From: Streptomyces alanosinicus
Lineage (GTDB): Bacteria > Actinomycetota > Actinomycetes > Streptomycetales > Streptomycetaceae
DNA: 64,000 nt
NCBI RefSeq assembly: GCF_014650595.1
Contig: NZ_BMVG01000001.1
Coordinates: 1,299,543 to 1,363,542, forward strand
Direction of reading: 5' to 3'
In this document: in pieces, positions 19,039-28,192 of the stretch
How positions within the stretch are numbered: the stretch's first letter is position 1
Layout of the letters: each line of letters starts with the position of its first letter
The notes under the pieces: model-generated
The model's database searches: none
The model's input: the letters and a program-made list of their open reading frames with translations, nothing else
Told to the model about the DNA's origin: nothing
Made by a program: the position numbers and the translations under genes

Positions 19039-19572
19039 ATGACCGCCTCGTCCTCCACCCCCTCCGCCCCTTCCACCGCCTCCTCCCCCGCCGACACGGA
19101 CTGGCTCCGCCTGGACCGCCAGATCTGTTTCTCCCTGCACGCCGCGTCCCGCGCCTTCAACGGCGTCTACCGCGTGATCCTCAAGGACCTCGGGCTCACC
19201 TACCCGCAGTACCTGGTGATGCTGGTGCTGTGGGAATACGGCGACGTGCCGGTCAAGACGCTCGGCGAGCATCTGCGGCTCGACTCCGGCACGCTGTCCC
19301 CCCTGGTCAAGCGGCTGGAGGCGGCGGGCCTGGTACGCCGGGAGCGCAGCGCGCGGGACGAGCGCTCGGTACAGGTCCGGCTCACCGAGGAGGGCGCGGC
19401 GCTGCGCGAGCGGGCCCTTCGGGTGCCGCGCCGCATCATGGGCGCGACCGGCTTCGACCTGGCGGAGATCACCGACCTGCGCGAACGCCTCGACCAGCTC
19501 ACGACCGCACTGGACGCGGCGGCCCTGACGGAAGCGGAGCGCGAGGCGGCAGCGGAGCGCGAGGCGGGATAG
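19039..19572 (+). CDS. ohrR: MarR-family organic peroxide sensor OhrR
   Basis: 177-residue winged-helix repressor that senses organic hydroperoxides by oxidation of one N-terminal cysteine. C30 in DRQICFSLHAASRAFNGVYR is in the conserved sensor position, with the partner tyrosines nearby (YRVILKDLGLTYPQY). The wing/recognition region SGTLSPLVKRLEAAGLVRRER is intact. The ATG at 19039 was chosen over 19012, which would start in the operator. The last 74 bp overlap the 3' end of the convergent membrane glycosyltransferase gene. Confidence 0.93.
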   Translation: MTASSSTPSAPSTASSPADTDWLRLDRQICFSLHAASRAFNGVYRVILKDLGLTYPQYLVMLVLWEYGDVPVKTLGEHLRLDSGTLSPLVKRLEAAGLVRRERSARDERSVQVRLTEEGAALRERALRVPRRIMGATGFDLAEITDLRERLDQLTTALDAAALTEAEREAAAEREAG

Positions 19573-21292
19573 CCGGCACGGGCAGGGGGTTGCGGACGTA
19601 CAGCCGGACGGCCGTGCCGTCCCGGAGGATCTCCTTCTGCCCGGTGAAGTCGCGTTTCAGCACGGCCAGTTTGGTCAGCTCGGCGGGCTTGCGCGGGCTC
19701 CAGCGCCCGGTGAGCAGATCGTGGTCCGCGACGACCCACACCCGGTCCAGCCGCCCCAGCCTGCGCCGCATCTCGGCCGGCCCGGCCTCCCGCCCGTACA
19801 GGGTCCCCGACTCGGCGGCCCCCTCGACCAGCGCCACGTCCCGCACCCCACGGAACGCCCGTGGATAGGCGAGGGCCGCGTTGCGCGCATCGCCGGGCAG
19901 GAACAGCACCGGGTCGCCCGGCCCCGTCTCCCGCGCCACCACCCGGGAGACGGCCCCCAGATCATCGGCCCGCGTCGCCGGGTCACGGTCGGCACGCAGC
20001 AGGGGGAGCTGCTCAAGCAGGGCGAGGACGATGGCGAACACACCGGCGAGGGTGCGGAGAGAGGGCCCCGACACCGAGAGACGCCGGAGCACCGAAAGAC
20101 GCCGGAGCACCGAGAGACGCTGCCGGACCGAAAGACGCTGTGGCACCGAGGGACGCTGCGGCGAGCGACGTCTTTCCCCCACCCGGTCGGCACACAGCCG
20201 CCCCGCCCGTCCCACCGACCCCGCCACCCGCTCGGCCCCCGCCGCCACCAACAGCGGCGCCCCGCTCAACGCGTACAGCACATACCGGTCGACATACAGC
20301 GGCGACGCCTGGGACACCAGCATCAGCACCGCAGGGGGGACCACGGTCAACGGCAGGGCCACCCCCGCAAGGGTGATGTCCCCCCGCCGCCCCACCAGGC
20401 CCGCCGACCCCACCAGCCCGGCCAGGGCGAGCCCCAGGCACACCCAGTACACCCCGTCCGCGGGCCCGAGAAACGCCCGCAGCAGCCCCTGCGCCGTATC
20501 CGCCGTAGGCCTGCGCAGCCATGCCACCTGCGCCGACTGCCCCCGCGACACGAGCGCCATCGGCAGCAGCGAGAGCCCGACCGCGCCCGCCGCACACGCC
20601 CAGCGCCGCCACACCCGCGCCCCGGCCCGGGCCAGCGCAAGCGAGGCCCCATGGGCGCACAGCAGCAGCACCGCGAACTCGTGCAACCAGCAGGTCAGGC
20701 CGAGGACCAGGCCGTACGGCCACCAGCCGCCCCGGCCGTCCCCCCGCGCCGCCCGCACGAACAGCAGCGTCGCGCCGGTGGCACCGGCGGCCACCAGGGC
20801 GTACGAGCGGCCCTCCTGCGCATAGTGCCCGGCCATCGGCACGACGGCGTAGAGCAGCCCGGCCCACAGCCCGACGCGCGGCCGCAGCAGCCGGGTGCCG
20901 AGCGCCGCCACCAGCGCGGCCGTCACCGCCGCCGCGCACACCGACGGCAGCCGTAAGACGACCTCGCCGGGGTGGACGGCGAGGACGGTGTGCACGAGGA
21001 GGTAGTACAGACCGTGCACGGCGTCCACGTCGTGCAGCAGCAGCCAGATCTGCGGCACCGTGCGCCGCCCGGCCTGGAAGCTGACGGCCTCGTCGCGCCA
21101 CATCCCGCCCCGGTCGAGCCCCCAGAGCCCGATCCCCAGCATCACCAGCGCGGGCACGCCGACGGCGGCCCGGCGGCGTATCCGGGCCCGCCGGTCCTCC
21201 GGCAGGCGCGTCGCACCGCCGGCCGGCCCGAAGACTGGTGCTGCAGCCGCCCGGCGCGACTGCGGTTTCAGAGGAAGCCCGACGTTCACCAC
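19499..21292 (-). CDS. Multi-spanning membrane glycosyltransferase (GT-C/PMT-like)
   Basis: 597 residues with about ten membrane helices. It has the GT-C layout of a first helix followed by an acidic extracytoplasmic loop (RGGMWRDEAVSFQAGRR), where a DE pair commonly binds the lipid-linked donor. HDVDAVHGLYYLLVH is typical of the mannosyl/arabinosyl-transferase superfamily that uses polyprenyl-phosphate sugars. A soluble C-terminal domain (about 420-590) follows the last helix. Residues about 377-406 contain an LSVxxR repeat coded by five 18-bp units. GTG start at 21292 (a second GTG is adjacent). The C-terminal end overlaps ohrR by 74 bp. Divergent from another membrane glycosyltransferase. 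The sugar and acceptor are unknown. Confidence 0.8.
   Translation of the reverse strand: MVNVGLPLKPQSRRAAAAPVFGPAGGATRLPEDRRARIRRRAAVGVPALVMLGIGLWGLDRGGMWRDEAVSFQAGRRTVPQIWLLLHDVDAVHGLYYLLVHTVLAVHPGEVVLRLPSVCAAAVTAALVAALGTRLLRPRVGLWAGLLYAVVPMAGHYAQEGRSYALVAAGATGATLLFVRAARGDGRGGWWPYGLVLGLTCWLHEFAVLLLCAHGASLALARAGARVWRRWACAAGAVGLSLLPMALVSRGQSAQVAWLRRPTADTAQGLLRAFLGPADGVYWVCLGLALAGLVGSAGLVGRRGDITLAGVALPLTVVPPAVLMLVSQASPLYVDRYVLYALSGAPLLVAAGAERVAGSVGRAGRLCADRVGERRRSPQRPSVPQRLSVRQRLSVLRRLSVLRRLSVSGPSLRTLAGVFAIVLALLEQLPLLRADRDPATRADDLGAVSRVVARETGPGDPVLFLPGDARNAALAYPRAFRGVRDVALVEGAAESGTLYGREAGPAEMRRRLGRLDRVWVVADHDLLTGRWSPRKPAELTKLAVLKRDFTGQKEILRDGTAVRLYVRNPLPVPAIPPRAPLPPRAPLPSGPPRPVRS
20073..20162 (-). 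repeat. Five tandem 18-bp units in the membrane glycosyltransferase gene
   Basis: Five consecutive 18-bp copies encode a basic LSV-x-x-R/Q hexapeptide repeat in the loop before the last membrane helix. Copies differ at 1-4 positions. Being a multiple of three, copy changes keep the frame. Confidence 0.9.
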
Positions 21293-21383
21293 GGCCCGTT
21301 CTTTTACGATTAACCAACCTTTTAGCTGTCATGACGGCGTATCGGAAGGGATACACCATCCGCGCGGCTTAGGCTCCCACGCG

Positions 21384-22652
21384 ATGAACCGTCTCCGTGT
21401 CACTTCCGGTCCGGTGCACGCCCTCGCCGCCCTGTGGCTCACCACGCGCGGCCTGATGCTGTGGCTGCTCGTCCACGACAGCGCCCCGGTGCTGGGCGGG
21501 GGTTCGGTGAGCCGTGAGGTGTGGCGGCTGTACTTCCACTGGTACGGCGTCCTCGCGCACGGCTCGTTCCCGACGCACGACACCCTGTGGCAGTACCCGC
21601 CGGGCGCGGGCGCGGTGCTGCTGGCGCCGGGCCTGCTGCCCTGGTTGACCTACTTTCAGGCGTTCGTGGCTCTCACGCTGGCCGTGGACGCGCTGGTCAC
21701 GACGGCCCTGACCCGCGCGGGCAGCCGGGCCGGCCGCAGCCTGCTCGGCGCGGCCCTGTGGACGGGCGGTCTGCCGCTGCTGCTGCAGCTCCCGCTCGCC
21801 CGCTACGACGTCCAGGTCACCGCCCTGGCCGTGCTCTCCCTGCTGGCGCTCGGCCGCTCCCCGCGCGCGGGCGGTGTGTTCGCGGCGCTGGGCGCGCTGG
21901 TGAAGGTGTGGCCGGCGCTGGTGCTGCTGGGCACGCCCCGGGGACGGCAGACACGCGGGACGTGGGCGTGGGCGGCGGCCGCCGGGACCGTCTCGTTCGC
22001 CCTCTTCGCGGTGCCGTTCCGCCATCCGCTGTCCTTTCTGCGGGAGCAGGGCGGACGCGGGGTGCAGATCGAGTCGCTCGGCGGTACGGCGCTGAACCTG
22101 GCGCGGCACCTGGGCTGGCCGGGCCAGGCCCGCTACCAGTTCGGCGCCGTCGAGATGGTCGGCCCGTACGTGCGCGCCGTCGCCACCGCCTCGCTGGCGC
22201 TGACGGCGCTGTCCTTCGCGCTGCTGGTGCTGTGGCGGGCGCGGGCGCGGTGCTGGAGCGAGGCCACGCCGTTCGACGCGGCGCTGTGCGCGGTGCTGCT
22301 GTTCACGGTCACCAGCCGGGTGATCAGCCCGCAGTACATGATCTGGCTGGTCGGGCTCGCCGCGGTGTGCCTGACCTCGCGGCACACAAGCCAGCGGCCG
22401 GTCGCGGCGCTGGTCCTGGCGGCGACCGCGCTGAGCACACTGGTGTTCCCGATGCGCTACGGCGACGTGATCGACGGCACCTGGGCGGGCTGTGTGCTGA
22501 TGCTGGCTCGCAATGGGATCCTGGCAGCCGCCGCCGTACTGTCTTTCGTCCGTCTGTGGCGCACATCACGACCGAATGAAAAGACTATGAAAACAAGGGA
22601 ACCTCAACCCGATTCCGATCGTCTTCCGGAACGAGCCCTGAGCGTCTCTTAA
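21384..22652 (+). CDS. GT87-family (DUF2029) membrane mannosyltransferase-like protein
   Basis: 422 residues, about ten membrane helices. Family features: an acidic/aromatic first loop (SREVWRLYFHWYGVLAHGSFPTHDTLWQYPPGAG), a conserved GALVKVWPALVLLG segment and VTSRVISPQYMIWLVGL near the C terminus. GT87 members are polyprenyl-phosphate-mannose dependent alpha-mannosyltransferases acting on the outer membrane face, for example in lipomannan synthesis. The ATG at 21384 lies just after an AT-rich 92-bp divergent promoter region; longer in-frame starts would cross it. Probably modifies a lipid-linked glycan of this cluster; substrate unknown. Confidence 0.82.
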   Translation: MNRLRVTSGPVHALAALWLTTRGLMLWLLVHDSAPVLGGGSVSREVWRLYFHWYGVLAHGSFPTHDTLWQYPPGAGAVLLAPGLLPWLTYFQAFVALTLAVDALVTTALTRAGSRAGRSLLGAALWTGGLPLLLQLPLARYDVQVTALAVLSLLALGRSPRAGGVFAALGALVKVWPALVLLGTPRGRQTRGTWAWAAAAGTVSFALFAVPFRHPLSFLREQGGRGVQIESLGGTALNLARHLGWPGQARYQFGAVEMVGPYVRAVATASLALTALSFALLVLWRARARCWSEATPFDAALCAVLLFTVTSRVISPQYMIWLVGLAAVCLTSRHTSQRPVAALVLAATALSTLVFPMRYGDVIDGTWAGCVLMLARNGILAAAAVLSFVRLWRTSRPNEKTMKTREPQPDSDRLPERALSVS

Positions 22653-22687
22653 CGGGCTATTACCGAATATTTCTACGCTCCCGGCCC

Positions 22688-24382
22688 GTGGATCCGATGC
22701 GACCAGACCCGTCCGACGCCCCCGATACAACAGGCACCGCCGAGCCGGCGGGTGCCGTCGAGAGAACAGGCACCGCCGAGTCGCCGCGCGCGGCGCAGGT
22801 CGGCGTCGTCGTCATCAGCTACAACCACCGCGCCCATGTGGCCGATGCCGTGCGTTCTGCGCTGGCCCAGGGCCCCGCGGTCGCCGAGGTCGTCGCCGTG
22901 GACGACTGCTCCACGGACGGCAGTGCCGAGCTGCTGGAGCAGCTGGCCGCCACCGAGCCCCGGCTGCGCGTGGTGCGCCGGAGCGAGAACAGCGGCGGCT
23001 GCGGCACCCCACGCAACACCGGCATCGACGCGCTGACGACGCCGTACGTGATGTTCCTGGACAGCGACGACGTGCTGCCGCCCGGTGCGGTGGACGCGCT
23101 GCTGGCGGCGGCCACGGGGGCGCACGCCGAGGTCGCGAGCGGGCTGTGCGTGCGCCGGGAGCTGCCTTCGGGGCGCGAACAGCCCTGGCAGGCGCCCCTC
23201 TACACGGCGCACACCGTCCTCGCGCGCCCCGCCCAGCGCCCGCGCCTGGTCCACGACACGCTGTGCGTCAACAAGCTGTACCGCACCGACTTCCTGCGCG
23301 AGCACGGCATCCGCTTCCCCGAGGGCCGCTTCCTCTACGAGGACATCGTCTTCACCGCACGCGTGATGGCCGCCGGCCCGCGCTTCACGCTCGTACCGGA
23401 CCGCGTGTATGTGTGGCATGTGCGCCGGTCCGCCGAGCAGTTGTCGCTCTCGCTGGACCGGGAGCGCATCGACAACTGGAAGGCGCGCGTCGAGGCGTGC
23501 ACGCTGGCGTATGACATCCTGCTGGGCGCCGGGCAGAAGGAGCTGGCGCGGGCGGTGCGGGCCAAGTTCCTCGACCACGAGGTGCGCATGTACACGCGCG
23601 AGCTGGGGTTGCGTGACGAGCAGTACCGGCGCGCGTGGTGGACGCACACCCGGGAGCACCTCGCGCACTACGACGCCGCCGACTGGGAGCTGAACCCCTG
23701 CGCCCCCGGCCGGGTGATCGCGCGGGTCGTCCTGGAGTCGCCCGAGCCCCGCGACCTGCCCCGCATGCGGGAACTGGCCGCGCGCCCGGCGCGCCTGCTG
23801 CCGCCCTACGCCCGCACCCCCGACGGCGTCCCCGTGTGGTCCGAGGACCTTCCGCAGGTCACCCTCGCCCCGCTCATGACCCGCCCGGTCTCCGCCCTGC
23901 CGCTCGCCGTCGACGCGGAACTGCAGCCACGCGCGCGTGCCTCACGCCTGCTCCTGCGGCTGCACGACCTGTACGGCAGGGTGACCGAGGCGGACCCGCG
24001 CGAGGTGGAGGTGGCCTGGCAGTCCCGGGACGACGAGCACCTGCGCGGGCACACGACGGCTCCGCTGACGCCCGGCGGTGCGGAGTCCGGCGCGGAGAGC
24101 TGGTCGGCCGAACTGCCCGTCGGCCTCGGCGCGCTCGGCGCGGGCACCTGGGATCTGCGGGTGACCGTGCGCTTCGCGGACGGCGCGGAGCGGGACGTCA
24201 CGGCGCACGCGCTGACGGGCGCCGGCCGGCTGCGCCGCAGCGCCGTCCCGAGCGCCCGGCACGGCGTGCTCCTGATCCAGCCGTACGCCACGCACTCCGG
24301 CGCACTCGCCGTACGGGTGGCGACCGGCGTGCGCGGGGTCCTGCAGGTGGCGCGCGGCAGGCTCAGGCGCCTGCTTCACTGA
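22688..24382 (+). CDS. Long GT2 glycosyltransferase with C-terminal beta-rich extension
   Basis: 564 residues. GT-A family 2 domain at about 38-270: VGVVVISYNHRAHV, VDDCSTDGS, NSGGCGTPRNTG and DxD in MFLDSDDVLPPG. A helical middle follows, then about 190 residues predicted beta-rich (LRLHDLYGRVTEADPREVE, TWDLRVTVRFADGAERD) that look like one or two immunoglobulin-like modules. It is a paralogue of the protein at 31522. GTG start at 22688, with an in-frame ATG at 22697 as alternative. It stands 35 bp after the GT87 gene and 65 bp before galE, so the three are probably one operon. Probably adds a hexose to a surface polymer. Confidence 0.82.
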   Translation: MDPMRPDPSDAPDTTGTAEPAGAVERTGTAESPRAAQVGVVVISYNHRAHVADAVRSALAQGPAVAEVVAVDDCSTDGSAELLEQLAATEPRLRVVRRSENSGGCGTPRNTGIDALTTPYVMFLDSDDVLPPGAVDALLAAATGAHAEVASGLCVRRELPSGREQPWQAPLYTAHTVLARPAQRPRLVHDTLCVNKLYRTDFLREHGIRFPEGRFLYEDIVFTARVMAAGPRFTLVPDRVYVWHVRRSAEQLSLSLDRERIDNWKARVEACTLAYDILLGAGQKELARAVRAKFLDHEVRMYTRELGLRDEQYRRAWWTHTREHLAHYDAADWELNPCAPGRVIARVVLESPEPRDLPRMRELAARPARLLPPYARTPDGVPVWSEDLPQVTLAPLMTRPVSALPLAVDAELQPRARASRLLLRLHDLYGRVTEADPREVEVAWQSRDDEHLRGHTTAPLTPGGAESGAESWSAELPVGLGALGAGTWDLRVTVRFADGAERDVTAHALTGAGRLRRSAVPSARHGVLLIQPYATHSGALAVRVATGVRGVLQVARGRLRRLLH

Positions 24383-24447
24383 GAGCGTCTTCCGTTTCGC
24401 TGACACACGGGGGGCCGATCGAGCAATTGAGGAGGAGACGGCCGCAC

Positions 24448-25428
24448 ATGACCTGGCTGATCACCGGCGGTGCCGGATACATCGGGGCACACGTCGTACG
24501 GGCGATGACCGAGGCGGGCGAACGCACGGTCGTCTACGACGACCTGTCCACGGGTGTCGCAGAACGCGTGCCGGCGGAGGTGCCGCTCGTCCAGGGCTCC
24601 GTCCTGGACGCGGACCGGGTGGCCCGCACGCTCGCCGAGCACGAGATCAGCGGGGTCGTGCACCTGGCGGCGAAGAAGCAGGTGGGCGAGTCGGTGGAGC
24701 GCCCGCTGCACTACTACCGGGAGAACGTGGAGGGCCTGCGGGTCCTGCTGGAAGCGGTCACGGCGGCCGAGGTCCCGTCGTTCCTCTTCTCCTCCTCGGC
24801 GGCGGTCTACGGCATGCCGGACGTCAACCTGGTGACGGAGGAGACCCCCTGCGTCCCGATGTCCCCTTACGGCGAGACGAAGCTGGCCGGTGAATGGCTG
24901 GTGCGGGCGACGGGCAAGGCGACCGGCCTCGCGACCGCGTCGCTGCGCTACTTCAACGTGGCCGGCGCGGCGACCCCGGAACTGGCCGACACCGGCGTCT
25001 TCAACCTGATCCCGATGGTCTTCGAGAAGCTCACCGAGAGCGCGCCGCCGCGCATCTTCGGCGACGACTACCCGACGCCGGACGGCACCTGTGTGCGCGA
25101 CTACATCCATGTGGTCGACCTGGCCGAGGCCCATGTGGCCGTCGCCCGCGCCCTGGCCTCCGCCCCCGGCACCGACCTGACCCTCAACATCGGGCGCAGC
25201 GAGGGTGTGTCGGTGCGGGAGATGATCGACCGCATCAACGCGGTCACCGGCTACGACCGCGCGCCGACCGTCACCCCGCGCCGCCCCGGTGACCCCGCGC
25301 GTGTCGTCGCCTCGGCCGACCGCATCGCCACCGAACTGGGCTGGCAGGCCAAGTACGACGTCCAGGACATGATCACCTCGGCCTGGGAGGGCTGGCTCCG
25401 CCACCACCCGGAAGCCGCCCGCTCATAG
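24448..25428 (+). CDS. galE: UDP-glucose 4-epimerase GalE
   Basis: 326-residue extended SDR epimerase interconverting UDP-glucose and UDP-galactose (or the N-acetyl forms) with bound NAD. Rossmann motif GGAGYIG at residues 7-13, HLAAKKQVGESVE, catalytic Y141 and K145 in SPYGETKLAGE, and the C-terminal YDRAPTVTPRRPGDPA signature. Excellent GAGGAGGAG ribosome site about 10 nt before the ATG at 24448. It lies directly downstream of a GT2 gene, which suggests UDP-galactose supply for the local glycopolymer; primary galactose catabolism is usually served by a separate galE in the gal operon. Confidence 0.93.
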   Translation: MTWLITGGAGYIGAHVVRAMTEAGERTVVYDDLSTGVAERVPAEVPLVQGSVLDADRVARTLAEHEISGVVHLAAKKQVGESVERPLHYYRENVEGLRVLLEAVTAAEVPSFLFSSSAAVYGMPDVNLVTEETPCVPMSPYGETKLAGEWLVRATGKATGLATASLRYFNVAGAATPELADTGVFNLIPMVFEKLTESAPPRIFGDDYPTPDGTCVRDYIHVVDLAEAHVAVARALASAPGTDLTLNIGRSEGVSVREMIDRINAVTGYDRAPTVTPRRPGDPARVVASADRIATELGWQAKYDVQDMITSAWEGWLRHHPEAARS

Positions 25429-25496
25429 CCGCAGCCTCCGGCGGGCCCCGGTCTCCCTCGCAGCCGCCGGCCCCGCCGGAGTCGTACGCTCTGCGG

Positions 25497-26462
25497 ATGA
25501 CCGGTCCCTCTCGCACCGAGCGCGCCGTCGGCGCCGTACTCGGCTCCGCTGTCGGTGACGCGCTCGGGGCGCCCTTCGAGTTCGGTCCCGAGGGCGCCTT
25601 CTCGGCCCGTTTCCCCCGTCCCGGACACGGCGGCGAGATGTGCGGGGGCGGCGGCTGGGATCCGGGCGAGGCGACCGACGACACACAGATGGCCGTCCTG
25701 ACCGCCGAGTCCCTGCTGGAGCGCCGCGGTCTGGATCCGCCGGACGTCTTCCGGCGCTTCCAGCGCTGGGCGGCGGCCGGCCCGAAGGACATCGGCCTCC
25801 AGACGGAGGCCGTCCTGAGCGGTGGCGCCCCCTGGGACACGGCCGCCGCACTCCACTTCCGGATGAATCAACGGGCCGCCGGCAACGGCGCGCTGATGCG
25901 CGCGGCCCCCTCGGCGGTGCACTTCGCCCGGCACGGCCGCGAGTCCACCATGACCGCCGCCCGCCGGCTGTCCGCCCTCACCCACGGCGACCCCGCGGCC
26001 TGGGAGGGCACGGCGGCGCTGCACGAGCTGATCCGCGTGGCCCTGACCGGGGACGACCCGCTCAGCGCCGTACCGGCGACGCTGGCCGCCCTCGACCCCG
26101 GGCATCTGCCGCGCTACGAAACGGTCCTCTCCCCCCAGTGGCACCCCGACCGGGCCACCGAGTTCAACGGCGCCGTGTGGCCCTGTCTCGGTTCGGCCGT
26201 GTGGGCGCTGCGGACCACCACGTCGTACGAGGAAGCCGTGCGCGCCGCCGTCGATCTCGGCGGCGACACGGACACGGTGGCAGCGGTCACGGGGGCGCTG
26301 GCGGGAGCGGTGTACGGGGCCGGGGCGATACCGGGGCGCTGGCTCGAACCGCTGCATGTGCCGCTGCCGGGGTTCGGCGCACGCGTGCTGGGCGCGCGGG
26401 ATCTGCGGGGTCTCGCCGGGCAACTGCTCGACGGGCCCGGCCGTACCCTCACAGCGCCTTGA
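25497..26462 (+). CDS. ADP-ribosylglycohydrolase family protein (DraG/ARH fold)
   Basis: 321 residues. The family removes ADP-ribose from proteins or small molecules using two magnesium ions held by Asp/Thr clusters. Both metal-binding motifs are intact: T60-DDTQM near the N terminus and GGDTDT (255-260) followed by VAAVTGALAGA. Start ATG at 25497, 68 bp after galE on the same strand. The 3' end overlaps the convergent TetR gene by 14 bp. No ADP-ribosyltransferase is seen in the window, so the substrate is unknown. Confidence 0.9.
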   Translation: MTGPSRTERAVGAVLGSAVGDALGAPFEFGPEGAFSARFPRPGHGGEMCGGGGWDPGEATDDTQMAVLTAESLLERRGLDPPDVFRRFQRWAAAGPKDIGLQTEAVLSGGAPWDTAAALHFRMNQRAAGNGALMRAAPSAVHFARHGRESTMTAARRLSALTHGDPAAWEGTAALHELIRVALTGDDPLSAVPATLAALDPGHLPRYETVLSPQWHPDRATEFNGAVWPCLGSAVWALRTTTSYEEAVRAAVDLGGDTDTVAAVTGALAGAVYGAGAIPGRWLEPLHVPLPGFGARVLGARDLRGLAGQLLDGPGRTLTAP

Positions 26463-27075
26463 GCGCCCCCGCCGTGGCCCGGGCCAGTTTCTCCAGGTAG
26501 CCCTTCGGCGGCTTGGGGGAGCGGATGACCACCGCGCGCCAGTACAGGGGGCCGGAGATCAGATCCAGGGCCAGGTCGGGGTCGATGCCCGCGCTGACCT
26601 CGCCCCGCGCCTCCGCCGCCGCCACGATCTTGCTGGCCACGCCCTCCTGACCGTCCCGCAGGGCCTTCTGGAAGGCATCGGCGATATCGGGATTGCGGGC
26701 CGCCTCCGCCTGGAGGTCGGGGATGATCTGCGAGGCGACCGGGTGGCGCAGGGCGCGGGACGTGACCTCGTAGAGCAGGCGCAGATCGCCCTCCAGGGAG
26801 CCGGTGTCGGGGACCGGGAGGCCCAGTACCGCCATCGCCGAGACGACATCCAGGACGAGGTGCAGCTTGGAACGCCAGCGCCGGTACACCGCGGTCTTGC
26901 CGACCCCCGCCCGGCGCGCGATGCCCTCGATCGACATCCGGGCGTAGCCGACCGCCGCGAGTTCCTCGAAGACCGCCGCGCGAATGGCTTCGGTCACGTC
27001 CTCTCGGAGCACGGCGGCTCCCGCAGGAGCCCTGCGGCGTTCACGCTTGGGGATCTCGTCGGCGTTCGTCGTCAT
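26449..27075 (-). CDS. TetR-family transcriptional regulator
   Basis: 208 residues. The N-terminal helix-turn-helix (about 30-72) contains IRAAVFEELAAVGYARMSIE and RRAGVGKTAVYRRWRSK. The C-terminal half resembles TetR_C domains (ALRHPVASQIIPDLQAEA). Divergent from the TagGH-like exporter genes, with direct and inverted repeats in between, so it is a candidate repressor of itself and of the exporter. A typical ligand pocket is present but the ligand cannot be inferred. Confidence 0.9.
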   Translation of the reverse strand: MTTNADEIPKRERRRAPAGAAVLREDVTEAIRAAVFEELAAVGYARMSIEGIARRAGVGKTAVYRRWRSKLHLVLDVVSAMAVLGLPVPDTGSLEGDLRLLYEVTSRALRHPVASQIIPDLQAEAARNPDIADAFQKALRDGQEGVASKIVAAAEARGEVSAGIDPDLALDLISGPLYWRAVVIRSPKPPKGYLEKLARATAGALKAL

Positions 27076-27091
27076 GACTCACAGCATAGGT

Positions 27092-27121
27092 GCGTTACGA
27101 CGAAACGGTTGCGTTCCGACG
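27092..27121. promoter_or_regulatory. Candidate TetR operator upstream of the exporter
   Basis: GCGTTACGACG (27092-27102) is repeated as GCGTTCCGACG (27111-27121). Between them GAAACG-gttg-CGTTCC forms an imperfect inverted repeat. The element starts 17 bp from the TetR start codon and precedes the divergent exporter gene. Confidence 0.4.
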
Positions 27122-27277
27122 TCGATTGGTTCTACGCTCACGATGCGACGATACGGTCCCGTCCTGACGTAAGAGAACGTGAAGAGAAGCGTAAGGAAAC
27201 GTCGGACGGCTGACCGTGCCGCGCCCCGGCGGCCAGCCGGACGCGCATCCCCCTCCCCCCGAGCGAAAGCAGCGGAT

Positions 27278-28192
27278 GTGAGCCAGGTCCTCGACACACC
27301 GCCCCCCACCCAGGCCCCGGCCGACGACGATCTCGCGGCGCTTGCCGCCCGGCACGGCCTGACGGTGAGCGGCGCCCGCCCCTCCCTGTCGGAGTACATC
27401 GGCCAGCTGTGGGCCCGGCGCCACTTCATCACCGCCTTCGCCACCGCCAAGCTCACCGCGCAGTACAGCGAGGCCAAGCTCGGCCAGATCTGGCAGGTCA
27501 TGACCCCGCTGCTGAACGCGGCGGTCTACTACTTCATCTTCGGCGTGCTGCTCGGCACCAGCCACGGGGTGAAGGACTACGTCCCGTTCCTGGTCACCGG
27601 CGTGTTCATCTGGACGTTCACACAGAGCTCGATCCAGGTCGGCACCCGGGCGATCTCCGGCAACCTCGGCCTGGTGCGCGCCCTGCACTTCCCGCGCGCC
27701 GCCCTGCCGATCTCCTTCTGTCTCCAGCAGCTCCAGCAGCTGCTGTTCTCGATGACCGCGCTGGTCGTCATCCTGCTCTGCTTCGGCATCCCGGTCGCCG
27801 CGTCCTGGCTGCTCGCCATCCCCGCGCTGATCCTGCAGTTCCTGTTCAACGCGGGCATGGCCATGATCATGGCGCGGATGGGCGCCAAGACCCCGGACAT
27901 CGCCCAGCTGATGCCGTTCATCCTGCGCACCTGGATGTATGTGTCCGGCGTGATGTGGAGCATCGGCAAGCTCACCAAGAAGGACCACCTGCCGCACATC
28001 GTCCTGGTCCTGCTGGAGAACAACCCGGCCGCCGTCTACATCGACCTCATGCGCTATGCGCTGATCGACAGCTTCCACTCCAAGCAGCTCCCCCCGCACG
28101 TGTGGCTGGTCGCCGCCGGCTGGGCCCTGGCCGTCGGCATCGGCGGCTTCATCTACTTCTGGAAGGCAGAGGAGAAGTACGGCCGTGGCTGA
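27278..28192 (+). CDS. tagG: Polysaccharide/teichoic acid ABC exporter permease (TagG/Wzm type)
   Basis: ABC-2 family membrane protein that, with its ATPase partner, moves undecaprenyl-linked polymer to the outer membrane face. 304 residues from GTG at 27278; an in-frame GTG at 27179 would add 33 Arg/Pro-rich residues unlikely to be conserved. Conserved elements: an amphipathic N-terminal stretch (EYIGQLWARRHFI), QYSEAKLGQIWQVMTPLLNA, six membrane helices, and LLENNPAAVYIDLMRYALID before the last helix. The stop overlaps the ATPase start by 8 nt. Downstream genes encode polymerase-like proteins, consistent with export of their product. Confidence 0.88.
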   Translation: MSQVLDTPPPTQAPADDDLAALAARHGLTVSGARPSLSEYIGQLWARRHFITAFATAKLTAQYSEAKLGQIWQVMTPLLNAAVYYFIFGVLLGTSHGVKDYVPFLVTGVFIWTFTQSSIQVGTRAISGNLGLVRALHFPRAALPISFCLQQLQQLLFSMTALVVILLCFGIPVAASWLLAIPALILQFLFNAGMAMIMARMGAKTPDIAQLMPFILRTWMYVSGVMWSIGKLTKKDHLPHIVLVLLENNPAAVYIDLMRYALIDSFHSKQLPPHVWLVAAGWALAVGIGGFIYFWKAEEKYGRG

